Shown here piece by piece: positions 24,749 to 32,533 of a DNA stretch of 64,000 bases (positions are counted from its first letter, which is position 1; each line of letters opens with the position of its first letter). The notes beneath the pieces are model-generated. The model saw only the letters and a list, made by a program, of their open reading frames with translations. It ran no database searches and was not told the origin of the DNA. The stretch comes from Dongia_A sp044226685 (GTDB taxonomy: Bacteria; Pseudomonadota; Alphaproteobacteria; Dongiales; Dongiaceae). The stretch lies in NCBI GenBank assembly GCA_044226685.1, contig JBGAGP010000010.1, forward strand, positions 1 to 64,000, in the 5' to 3' direction. The position numbers and the translations under genes were made by a program.

Positions 24749-25441
24749 ATGTCCAAGTCAGAACGCCTTCTCGGCCTGTTGCAGGCGCTGCGCGCCCACC
24801 GCCGGCCGGTCAGCGCCGAACGCCTGGCCGAAGAGCTGCAGGTCTCGGTCCGCACCATCTATCGCGACGTGGTGGCCCTCAACAGCCAAGGCGCCACCAT
24901 CGAGGGCGAGGCCGGCATCGGCTACGTGCTGCGGCCGGGCTTCCTGCTGCCGCCGCTGATGTTCGGCGACGACGAGATCGAGGCGCTGGTGCTCGGCTCG
25001 CGCTGGGTGATGCAGCGCGGCGATCGCACCCTCGCCGCCGCGGCCCGCCATGCGCTGACCAAGATCGCGGCGGTGCTGCCGGAGGATCTGAAGGAGCGCA
25101 TCGAGCTGACCGGGATGATGGTGGCGCCGCGCTATGCCGATGAGCCCGAGCCGGTGGATCTGGCGCCGATCCGCGCCGCGATCCGCGAGGAGGTGAAGCT
25201 GAAGATCGCCTATTGCGACGAGAAGGGGCAGCGTTCCGACCGCGTGATCTGGCCCATCGCGCTCGCGTTTTTCGACCGCGCCCGGGTGGTCGCCGCCTGG
25301 TGCGAGCTGCGCCAGGACTTCCGCCATTTCCGCGCCGACCGGATCGAGAAGGCGCGCGCCTTGAAGCAGCGCTACCCCAAGCGGCGGCGGGTGCTGCTGA
25401 AGGACTGGCGGGTCAGCCAGAACATCCCCGAGCAGTTCTGA
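24749..25441 (+). CDS. WYL-domain transcriptional regulator with HTH (YafY-like)
   Basis: A 230-residue DNA-binding protein. Residues 1-60 form a winged helix ('LAEELQVSVRTIYRDVVALN'). The WYL domain follows from about residue 140, with 'WPIALAFFDRARVVAAWCELR'. WYL domains bind ligands or nucleic acid and the family usually regulates nearby or stress genes. The start MSKSER is chosen because the longer frame begins inside the spacer and has no coding signal. The C-terminus ends in a basic stretch. Targets cannot be inferred; nearest divergent gene is the stress protein. Confidence 0.8.
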   Translation: MSKSERLLGLLQALRAHRRPVSAERLAEELQVSVRTIYRDVVALNSQGATIEGEAGIGYVLRPGFLLPPLMFGDDEIEALVLGSRWVMQRGDRTLAAAARHALTKIAAVLPEDLKERIELTGMMVAPRYADEPEPVDLAPIRAAIREEVKLKIAYCDEKGQRSDRVIWPIALAFFDRARVVAAWCELRQDFRHFRADRIEKARALKQRYPKRRRVLLKDWRVSQNIPEQF

Positions 25442-25601
25442 CCCGGCGGGGCGTCGCTCCTCCTCATTTGAAATCGAGCTATTATAAGGGTTTATGGCTA
25501 GCGTGCGGCGGCGGTAAGCAAAGCCTTAACCCTTTGCTCATGACTCCTGTGCAGATTGATAGGGGTGCCCAACCGGGTGGGTGCGACGAGGATTCCGGCG
25601 C

Positions 25602-26309
25602 ATGAACCAGCAGATCCCTACGGCAGCGACGCAACCCAGCGAGGCTGGAATGCCCTGGCGCGCGCTGCTGGCCGACGACCATACGATGGTGCGCGAGGCG
25701 CTGTCGCAGATGCTGGAGCGGCTCGATCCGGCATTGCAGATGCGCCAGGCCAAGAACGTCGACGAGGTGCTGGCCATCCTGCGCACGGATGCGGGCTTTG
25801 CCCTGCTGCTGCTCGACTATCATATGCCCGGCATGCAGGGCGTGCGCACCGTCGAGCAGATGAAGCGCGAGTTTCCGGATCTGCCGATCGGCATCATCAC
25901 CGGCTACGTGTCCCACGAGGAGGTCGAGCCGCTGATCGCCGCCGGCTGCATCGGCGTCTTTCCCAAGGCGATGTCGGGGCCGTCGCTGCTGATGGCGATC
26001 AAGCTCGCCATGACGGGCCAGGCCTATGTGCCGTGGAGCGGAGACCTCACCAGCTCGGAATTCGGCCGTTCCAGCCACATGTCGGCGACGCCGACGATTC
26101 CCCTGCCGGATCTGAGCGACCGGCAGAAGGAAGTCCTCACCTATGTGGTGGGCGGCTCGCCCAACAAGGAAATCGCCCGCAAGCTGGGCTTGAGCGAAGT
26201 GACCATCAAGATCCATGTCGCGTCGCTGTGCCGGAAATTCTCGGTCGCCAACCGGACCCAGCTCGCCACCGCCGCCATGTCGGCCGGCGTGCGCCCCGCC
26301 AGCGCCTGA
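25602..26309 (+). CDS. LuxR/FixJ-type response regulator
   Basis: A 235-residue two-component regulator. A receiver domain (about 20-140) has acidic residues in 'LLADDHTMVREAL', phosphoacceptor Asp72 in 'LLLLDYHMPG' and Lys in 'VFPKAMSGPS'. A NarL-type helix-turn-helix follows ('GGSPNKEIARKLGLSEVTIK'). The ATG at MNQQIPT is preferred over a GTG seven codons upstream because a GAGGA site lies before it. It converges on the hybrid kinase gene, which is the natural partner, and may bind the palindrome at 29334-29353 or others nearby. Confidence 0.88.
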   Translation: MNQQIPTAATQPSEAGMPWRALLADDHTMVREALSQMLERLDPALQMRQAKNVDEVLAILRTDAGFALLLLDYHMPGMQGVRTVEQMKREFPDLPIGIITGYVSHEEVEPLIAAGCIGVFPKAMSGPSLLMAIKLAMTGQAYVPWSGDLTSSEFGRSSHMSATPTIPLPDLSDRQKEVLTYVVGGSPNKEIARKLGLSEVTIKIHVASLCRKFSVANRTQLATAAMSAGVRPASA

Positions 26310-26357
26310 GGCTGCGCCGGTTTCTCTTCCACAGGATGGTCTGTTGCCCGTGACGTC

Positions 26358-28664
26358 CTAGGCCACGCTCGGCGGGTCCTCGACGCGCGGCCGCGCGGCC
26401 ATGGCGGCCCGCGCCTTGCCGACGGCGCTCCAGACGATGCCGGCAACCTCGCGCAGCGCGAAGGGCTTGTTCAGGACCAGGTCGATGCCGAGGCGCGCGC
26501 GCTCCTCGGCGGGCGCGTCCTGCGGCCTGCCGCTGACCAGCACGATCGGCTTCCCGAAGCCGCGCTCGCGCAGCTTCTGCGCCAGCTCCAGCCCGGAAAC
26601 GTCCGGCATGTTGAGATCGGTGATCATCAGGTCGAACATCTCCGGCTCGTCGGCGTGGAGTTCCAGCGCCTCGGCAGCGCTCTCGCAGAAGGATGGCTCG
26701 CAGCCGATCTTGTCCAGGATCTTGACCAGCGCCTGGCCGGCAACCGCATCATCGTCCACCACAAGCACCTTGCAACCGGCGATGCCAGGGTCGGCGGGCG
26801 GGGTCGTGCCCTCGGTCGCCCGGGGCTGCTCGCCCATCGCCGCGTTGGCGACGATCGGCAGCAGCAGGTCGAAGGTGGTGCCTTTGCCGACTTCGCTGTC
26901 GATGGCGATGGCGCCGCCATGCGCGGTGACGATGCCGAGCACCGACGCCAGGCCAAGCCCGGTGCCGCGCCCGACTTCCTTGGTGGTGAAGAAGGGATCG
27001 AAGATGCGCTGCATCACATGCAACGGCATCCCGGTGCCCTGGTCGCTGACCCGGATGCGCACATGCGCGCCGGCATGGTCCAGGGTGCCGATCCAGCCGC
27101 GCGCATGGTCGGGCGTGACCGGCTCGAAGCGCACGATGGTCTCCTCATCCGCGCCGGTGCCGCGCAGGCCGGAGGTGCGGCCGCCGTCGATCTCCACCCG
27201 CTTCACCTCGAGGCGCACCGTGCCGCGATTGTTCTCCAGGGCGTCGCGCGCATTGATGCAGAGGTTGACGATGGCGCGGGTGATCTGGGTCGAATTGGCG
27301 ACGACGGGGATCGGGCCGGGATCGATGTCGGTCTCGAGCACCGCGGGCCCCTCGATCGACATGGCGGCCATGGTCGCGGCCTCGCGGCAGGCGGCGGCGA
27401 CGTCCGTCGTGCGACGCTCGGCCTTCTCGGCCCGGCTGAAGGTCATGATGCTCTGCACCAGTTCCTTGCCGCGCCCGGCGGCGATCATGATCTGGTCGAC
27501 CATGGAACGCTGCTCCGGTTGCTTCTCGAGGTCCAGTTGCAGCAGCGATCCGAAACCGGTGATGGCCGCCAGGATGTTGTTGAAATCATGCGCGACGCCG
27601 CCGGCGAGCCGGCCGACCGCGTCCATCTTCTCGACGCGATGCATCTGCTCCTGCATCAATGCGCGCTCGCGCTCGGTGGCCTTGCGCGCCGCCAGGTCGC
27701 GGAACAGGGCGACGAAGCCGCCTTCCGGGCTGCGCGTGATGGCGACTTCCCAGTCGCGGTCGGCGCCGGCCAGGGTGCGGCCCACCAATTCGCCTTTCCA
27801 GGCGCGGCCGATGCCGGCCTCGCGCAGGCCGCGCAGGATGGCGAGCGCGCCCTCGCGCGAGACGAAGCGGCGCCACGTCTCGCGCGTCAGCGTGCGCGAG
27901 AAATCGTCCTCGATGAGATGATGGAAGGCCTCGTTGGAGTAGCGCAGCCTGCCATGCGCGTCGAACATCGCGACGCCCTCGCCGCTGCTCTCGATCGCGG
28001 TCAGCTGGACGGCGCGCGCGCGGTCGATGGCGACCTGTTGCTGATAGAGGGATTGCAGCCGGCGACGCTGGATCAGGTTGCCGATGGCCAGGCCGAATCC
28101 GGCGAGGATCGCCAGCAGGAACATGCTGCCGGTCAGGATCGTCGCCGGACCGATCGCGTTCAGGCGGTATCTGGCCTCGTCCTGGATCAGCAGGGCGCGG
28201 ACCATCTCCTCCATCACCAGTTCCTGGCTTTCGAGCAGCGCCTCGAACGGCAGGGCCGAATCGGCATTGCCGGCCTCTATCCTGGCCAGTTCGTCGTCGA
28301 GCTTCGGCAGCGCCGCCGCGATCTTCAAGGCATCGCCGTGGACGATGGGGATTAGCCGGATGTCCTCGCCTTCGGCGGAATCCAGGATGAGGGGGATGCG
28401 GCTCCAGAACACATCGAAGCGCAGCCGCAAGTCATCCAGCGACCGCTCCGAGGGATCGAGGCGGAAGGACTTGCTTGCGGCGAGGGTGTTGTGGAACTCG
28501 GCGTTGGCTTCGACCACCAGCCAGTTGCCGGTGCGGATGTTGGTGAGCAGCGTGGTGCTGACGCGGTACATCTGCACCGCTCCGACGATCGCCGCGATCA
28601 GGAAAACGATCGCCGCCATCAGCAGCCACAGGTCGCGCCTTGCCAGCCGGCCCAGCCACGCCAC
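26358..28664 (-). CDS. Hybrid sensor histidine kinase with C-terminal receiver
   Basis: A 768-residue inner-membrane kinase. Membrane spans lie at about 13-33 and 172-196, with ~140 residues outside, forming a helical sensor. A PAS domain follows (about 222-330), then HisKA with His359 in 'GGVAHDFNNIL', an HATPase domain with the expected N and G boxes ('NLCINARDAL', 'DQGTGMP', 'GTGLGLASVLG'), and a receiver with Asp683 in 'LMITDLNMPD'. It lies beside a cysteine-free periplasmic protein, 24 bases upstream, and convergent to the LuxR-type regulator. The receiver suggests a phosphorelay or self-regulation. The stimulus is unknown. Confidence 0.88.
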   Translation of the reverse strand: MAWLGRLARRDLWLLMAAIVFLIAAIVGAVQMYRVSTTLLTNIRTGNWLVVEANAEFHNTLAASKSFRLDPSERSLDDLRLRFDVFWSRIPLILDSAEGEDIRLIPIVHGDALKIAAALPKLDDELARIEAGNADSALPFEALLESQELVMEEMVRALLIQDEARYRLNAIGPATILTGSMFLLAILAGFGLAIGNLIQRRRLQSLYQQQVAIDRARAVQLTAIESSGEGVAMFDAHGRLRYSNEAFHHLIEDDFSRTLTRETWRRFVSREGALAILRGLREAGIGRAWKGELVGRTLAGADRDWEVAITRSPEGGFVALFRDLAARKATERERALMQEQMHRVEKMDAVGRLAGGVAHDFNNILAAITGFGSLLQLDLEKQPEQRSMVDQIMIAAGRGKELVQSIMTFSRAEKAERRTTDVAAACREAATMAAMSIEGPAVLETDIDPGPIPVVANSTQITRAIVNLCINARDALENNRGTVRLEVKRVEIDGGRTSGLRGTGADEETIVRFEPVTPDHARGWIGTLDHAGAHVRIRVSDQGTGMPLHVMQRIFDPFFTTKEVGRGTGLGLASVLGIVTAHGGAIAIDSEVGKGTTFDLLLPIVANAAMGEQPRATEGTTPPADPGIAGCKVLVVDDDAVAGQALVKILDKIGCEPSFCESAAEALELHADEPEMFDLMITDLNMPDVSGLELAQKLRERGFGKPIVLVSGRPQDAPAEERARLGIDLVLNKPFALREVAGIVWSAVGKARAAMAARPRVEDPPSVA

Positions 28665-28688
28665 GGCGGATTCCCCCGAGAGAGCGGA

Positions 28689-29192
28689 TTACTGGATGTC
28701 GAGTTCCTTGATCTGCCAGATCATCTTGCTGTTTGTCGCCTCGTTGCGCAACTCGGGCTGGCTGCTCAACGGATAGATCAGCCAGAGCGGACCCTTGTCG
28801 CGCACCCGCATGCGCTCGCCGTTCATGCGGTAGGCGACGATGACGTCGGGATTCATGCCGTCCGCGACCGGCACGTCGACGGCATAGTCGTTCAGCGCAA
28901 CGGCGTGGACGGTGGCGCCCTTGGCGCCGGCGAGGTCGAGCAGCGCCTTCAGCGACACGCCCTCGAAGGTCACCATGCCGGTGGTCCACGGCGTCTCGGT
29001 CTTGACGGTGGTGAAGGGCAGGGCCTCGAACGCCTTTTCGTCCAGGACCAGCTTGCCGTCCTGGTTGGTGTTGGCGATGGCGCCGCCGATGGTGAGCAGT
29101 GCCGGGCCGGCCGGCGCATCGACCGCGCTGGCCGTGGTGGCGATGCCGAAGAGCAGCGCGAAAACGGTGAAGAAAACGGCCTTGAGACGCAT
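28689..29192 (-). CDS. Secreted protein related to molybdopterin-binding oxidoreductase domains, no cysteine
   Basis: A 167-residue exported protein. The start MRLKAVFF gives a clear Sec signal peptide ending near 'TASA-VDAP'. The mature part shows the strand pattern of the sulfite-oxidase/YedY fold ('VSLKALLDLAGAKG', 'DYAVDVPVADGMNPDVIVAY'), but there is no cysteine anywhere, so the metal-ligating Cys of true molybdo-enzymes is missing and catalysis by that route is impossible. It is the gene immediately upstream of the hybrid kinase, 24 bases away, probably in one operon. A role as periplasmic sensor or ligand-binding partner of the kinase is inference. Confidence 0.7.
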   Translation of the reverse strand: MRLKAVFFTVFALLFGIATTASAVDAPAGPALLTIGGAIANTNQDGKLVLDEKAFEALPFTTVKTETPWTTGMVTFEGVSLKALLDLAGAKGATVHAVALNDYAVDVPVADGMNPDVIVAYRMNGERMRVRDKGPLWLIYPLSSQPELRNEATNSKMIWQIKELDIQ

Positions 29193-29333
29193 CAGGTCCT
29201 CCTGGATGGGTGCCCCGCTGGGTGGATGCCCGCTGAGTGAATCCTGGCGGCCGTCCCGAATGAGATGCGGAAAAGCCCCGCAAAATCCTAGCGCGGGCGT
29301 GGTTAAGGCAGCATTGGGCATCGGCATGATGCC

Positions 29334-29353
29334 CCTCATACTTTCGTATGAGG
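29334..29353. promoter_or_regulatory. Perfect palindrome upstream of the kinase operon and CheY-like gene
   Basis: The sequence CCTCATACTTTCGTATGAGG has eight-base arms with a four-base centre. It lies between two divergent transcription units: 141 bases before the secreted protein/kinase operon and 139 before the CheY-like gene. Position and shape fit an operator, possibly of the neighbouring LuxR-type regulator. It could also form a small hairpin. Confidence 0.55.
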
Positions 29354-29492
29354 CCGCGTGCGGATGCAGCATTGCCGCGTCCCGCGCCTCGGCCGTACGA
29401 GGTAGGCGCCACGGGGCCGGCGCTAACGAAATCTCAAGCCTGGCGGCCTAACGCTGGACGGTAGTCGGCGGGTCTCGCAAGGAACTGAAACC

Positions 29493-29867
29493 ATGTCATT
29501 GGCACTCGTTATCGATGACGATACGCAGGTGCGCGAGTTGATCTGCGTGATCCTGAAACGCGCCGGATTCGAGATCCTTTCGGCCAAGGACGGCCGCGAG
29601 GGTCTGGCCGCCTGCAAGGCGAACAATCCGGACGTGGTGATCACCGATATCTTCATGCCGCACCAGGACGGCATCGACGTGCTGCGCGAGATCAAGTCGA
29701 TGGCGGCACCGCCGCGCGTGGTGGTCATCTCGGGCGGGTCGCCGCGCATGCAGCTCGATTTCCTGGAGATCGCGCACAAGCTTGGGGCCGATTGCGTGCT
29801 CCACAAGCCTTTCACCCGCGACCAGCTGATCGAAGCCGTGACCGCCGAACAGGCGCAGCCCGCCTGA
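29493..29867 (+). CDS. Single-domain CheY-like response regulator
   Basis: A 124-residue receiver domain without output domain. Phosphoacceptor Asp52 lies in 'VVITDIFMPH', with the conserved Ser/Lys in 'VVVISGGS' and 'CVLHKPF'. It is divergent from the kinase operon and may act as a phosphate sink or intermediate in the relay (inference). A GGAACTGAAACC leader with purines precedes the ATG. The gene ends 110 bases before the PHA synthase start. Confidence 0.85.
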   Translation: MSLALVIDDDTQVRELICVILKRAGFEILSAKDGREGLAACKANNPDVVITDIFMPHQDGIDVLREIKSMAAPPRVVVISGGSPRMQLDFLEIAHKLGADCVLHKPFTRDQLIEAVTAEQAQPA

Positions 29868-29926
29868 CGGGGGCGGGGGCGTTGCCGCACCGTCTTGCGA
29901 TCGTCATGCGGGAATCCGCCCGCGTT

Positions 29927-29946
29927 GCCTATATATGGATATAGGC
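29927..29946. promoter_or_regulatory. Perfect palindrome upstream of phaC
   Basis: The sequence GCCTATATATGGATATAGGC has eight-base arms around ATGG. It begins 50 bases before the chosen phaC ATG and overlaps an alternative upstream ATG at 29935. An operator at the phaC promoter is likely. Its regulator is unknown; the motif is not a known PhaR site that I can state. Confidence 0.55.
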
Positions 29947-29976
29947 ATGGCGCAGCGCAGCGATCGGAATAATCCA

Positions 29977-31878
29977 ATGGTTACAAAGACCTCACGCAAG
30001 CCCGCCCGGCCGCGGCCGGGCCCCAGCGCGGCGAAACCCGCCGCGCCGCGTGCACAGCCGGCGGGCCTGCCGGCGCTGCGACACTCGGCCGCAAACCTCC
30101 CGGCGCCCCGGCGCGAGCCTCCCGCCGTCGCCGAGCCCCTGGGCGGCGATCTGGAAGACCCGACCGACCTGCCGCTCGATCGCCTGGTCGATGCGGCGAT
30201 CGCCCGCGTCACCGCCGGCATCTCGCCGATCTCGCTGTTCGCTGCCTATGCCGACTGGGCGCTGCACCTGGCGCTGGCGCCGGGCAAGCGCGCCGAACTG
30301 GTGCGCAAGGCGGCGCGCAAATGGACCCGCTTCGCCCATTACGCCGCGCGCTGCGCCGTCGGCCATGACGGGCATGCGCCCTGCATCGAGCCGCTCGCCC
30401 AGGACCGCCGCTTCGCCGAGCCTGAATGGCGCCAGCCGCCCTTCAACCTGATCTACCAGTCGTTCCTGCTGCAGCAGCAATGGTGGTACAACGCCACCAC
30501 CGGCGTGCGCGGGGTATCGCGCCATCATGAGCAGGTGGTCGAGTTCGTCACCCGGCAGCTGCTCGACGTCGCCTCGCCCAGCAACGTGCCGTGGCTCAAT
30601 CCGGTGACCCTGAAAAAGACCTGCGAGCAGGGCGGGCAGAACCTGCTGCGCGGCGTGCAGAACTTCGTCGAGGACTGGCAGCGCGCCGCGCTTGGCCAGC
30701 GGCCGGTCGGCGCCGAGGCCTTTCGCGTCGGCGAAACCGTGGCGGTCACGCCCGGCAAGGTGGTGTTCCGCAACCGCCTGATCGAGCTGATCCAATACGC
30801 GCCGGCGACGGCCAAGGTGCATCCGGAGCCGGTGCTGATCGTGCCCGCCTGGATCATGAAATACTACATCCTCGACCTGTCGCCGCAGAACTCGCTGGTG
30901 AAATACCTGGTCGACCAGGGCCACACGGTGTTCATGATCTCGTGGAAGAACCCGGATTACGGCGATCGCGAATTGAGCTTCGACGATTATCGCCGGCTGG
31001 GCGTGATGGCGGCGCTCGACGCCGTGGCGGCGATCTGCCCCAGGCGCAAGGTGCACGCCGCCGGGTATTGCCTGGGCGGCACGCTGCTTTCCGCCGCCGC
31101 GGCCGCAATGGCGCGGGACGGCGACGACCGCCTGGCCAGCGTGACGCTGCTGGCGGCGCAGACCGATTTCACCGAGGCCGGCGAGCTCAGCCTGTTCATC
31201 GACGAAAGCCAGGTCACGTTCCTGGAGGACGTGATGTGGGAACAGGGCTTCCTCGACACCAAGCAGATGGCCGGCGCCTTCCAGCTGCTGCGCTCCAATG
31301 ACCTGATCTGGTCGCACATGATGAAGGACTACGTCGCCGGCGAGCGCACGCCGATGAACGACCTGATGGCCTGGAACGCCGACCAGACCCGCATGCCCTA
31401 CCGCATGCATTCGGAATACCTGCGGCACCTGTTCCTGGACAACGACCTGGCCGAGGGCAGGATGCGCGTCGACGACCGGGCGGTGTCGATCGACGACATC
31501 CATGTGCCGATCTTCGCGGTCGGCACCGAGCGCGACCACGTGGCGCCCTGGCGCTCGGTCTTCAAGATCGCGCGCCTCGCCGATACCGATGTCACGTTCC
31601 TGCTGACCAGCGGCGGCCACAACGCGGGCATCGTCAGCGAGATCGGCCACGACGGCCGCCACTACCGCATCGGCGGGCGGCGCGAGCACGACCCCTATGT
31701 CGACCCCGACCGCTGGGCGGCGGAGACGCCGGCCAGGGAAGGCTCGTGGTGGCCGGAATGGCAGGCTTGGCTTGCCGCGCGGTCCGGCAAGCTGGCGCCG
31801 CCGCCGCCCCTCGGCAACGCAGCGCATGGCCACGCCCCGCTTGGCGACGCGCCGGGCACCTACGTGCGGGCAGGCTAG
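29977..31878 (+). CDS. phaC: Class I polyhydroxyalkanoate synthase
   Basis: A 633-residue polymerase that joins hydroxyacyl-CoA units into polyhydroxyalkanoate storage granules. The lipase-like box is 'GYCLGGTLL' with catalytic Cys365; later blocks 'WNADQTRMPYRMHSEYLR' and 'HVAPWRSVFK' carry the conserved Asp and His regions, and 'LTSGGHNAGIVSEIG' is typical of class I/II. Length fits class I (PhaE or PhaR not needed). The start MVTKTSRK is preferred because the ATG at 29935 lies in a palindrome. The N-terminal 60 residues are Pro/Ala/Arg-rich. No phaA, phaB or phasin gene is beside it. Confidence 0.88.
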   Translation: MVTKTSRKPARPRPGPSAAKPAAPRAQPAGLPALRHSAANLPAPRREPPAVAEPLGGDLEDPTDLPLDRLVDAAIARVTAGISPISLFAAYADWALHLALAPGKRAELVRKAARKWTRFAHYAARCAVGHDGHAPCIEPLAQDRRFAEPEWRQPPFNLIYQSFLLQQQWWYNATTGVRGVSRHHEQVVEFVTRQLLDVASPSNVPWLNPVTLKKTCEQGGQNLLRGVQNFVEDWQRAALGQRPVGAEAFRVGETVAVTPGKVVFRNRLIELIQYAPATAKVHPEPVLIVPAWIMKYYILDLSPQNSLVKYLVDQGHTVFMISWKNPDYGDRELSFDDYRRLGVMAALDAVAAICPRRKVHAAGYCLGGTLLSAAAAAMARDGDDRLASVTLLAAQTDFTEAGELSLFIDESQVTFLEDVMWEQGFLDTKQMAGAFQLLRSNDLIWSHMMKDYVAGERTPMNDLMAWNADQTRMPYRMHSEYLRHLFLDNDLAEGRMRVDDRAVSIDDIHVPIFAVGTERDHVAPWRSVFKIARLADTDVTFLLTSGGHNAGIVSEIGHDGRHYRIGGRREHDPYVDPDRWAAETPAREGSWWPEWQAWLAARSGKLAPPPPLGNAAHGHAPLGDAPGTYVRAG

Positions 31879-31913
31879 GCGACCAGCACCGAGTGCGGCT
31901 AGTCTGCCGCGCC

Positions 31914-32369
31914 ATGGGCAAGCATCTCCTGATCGTCGGCCATGTGCCGTCCGCGAACACAAGGCGCCTGCGCGACGCGGTGGTGAAGGGCGCCGCGGTC
32001 GCCGAGGTCGCGGCGCGCGTGCTGACGCCCTTCGAGGCGCAGCCGGACGACGTGCTGTGGGCCGACGCGCTGATCCTCGGCACCACGGAAAATCTCGGCT
32101 ACATGAGCGGCGCGCTGAAGGACTTCTTCGACCGCATCTACTATCCCTGCCTCGAACTGACCCAGGGCAGGCCCTTCGCCTTCTATGTTCGCGCCGGACA
32201 TGACGGCACGGGCACGCGGCGCGCCATCGAATCGATCGCCACCGGGCTGCGCTGGCGGCTGGCGCGCGCGCCGCTGATCTGCCGCGGGGACTTCCAGGAA
32301 CGATTCGTGGCGGAATGCGAGGAATTGGGCGCGACGATGGCGGCCAGCCTGGAGGCCGGCATCCTCTAG
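31914..32369 (+). CDS. Flavodoxin-like NAD(P)H-dependent FMN reductase-type protein
   Basis: A 151-residue flavodoxin-fold protein. The start MGKHLLIVGHVPSANT opens with the FMN phosphate-binding loop, and 'ILGTTENLGYMSGALKDFFD' is the aromatic loop over the flavin. It could reduce quinones or supply electrons to a redox partner; the substrate is unknown. It converges on ccoS, and the two genes overlap by four bases at their stops. phaC ends 36 bases before it. Confidence 0.7.
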   Translation: MGKHLLIVGHVPSANTRRLRDAVVKGAAVAEVAARVLTPFEAQPDDVLWADALILGTTENLGYMSGALKDFFDRIYYPCLELTQGRPFAFYVRAGHDGTGTRRAIESIATGLRWRLARAPLICRGDFQERFVAECEELGATMAASLEAGIL

Positions 32370-32533
32370 CCCGGGGTCGACGGCGGCCGGTCGTCCTCGT
32401 CGTCGAACAGGATGCGGTTGGCGGCGCCTTCCATGTCGTCGTATTGGCCGGATTTGAGCGCCCAGAGGAATCCCGCGAGGCCGAGACCGCCCAGCACCAG
32501 CGCGACCGGAATGAGATAGAGCAGGATGGTCAT
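32366..32533 (-). CDS. ccoS: cbb3 oxidase assembly protein CcoS
   Basis: A 55-residue membrane protein with one span (about 3-25) followed by the family motif 'FLWALKSGQYDDMEG'. It is needed for cofactor insertion into the cbb3 oxidase. Four-base overlap with ccoI shows coupling, and it is the last gene of ccoNOQP-ccoGHIS. The tail is acidic (LFDDEDDRPPS). Its stop overlaps that of the convergent flavodoxin-like gene. Confidence 0.88.
   Translation of the reverse strand: MTILLYLIPVALVLGGLGLAGFLWALKSGQYDDMEGAANRILFDDEDDRPPSTPG

Noticed and set aside
29935..29976. Upstream ATG as phaC start
   Set aside because: It lies in the centre of a perfect palindrome and has no ribosome-binding site, so the ATG at 29977 is preferred.
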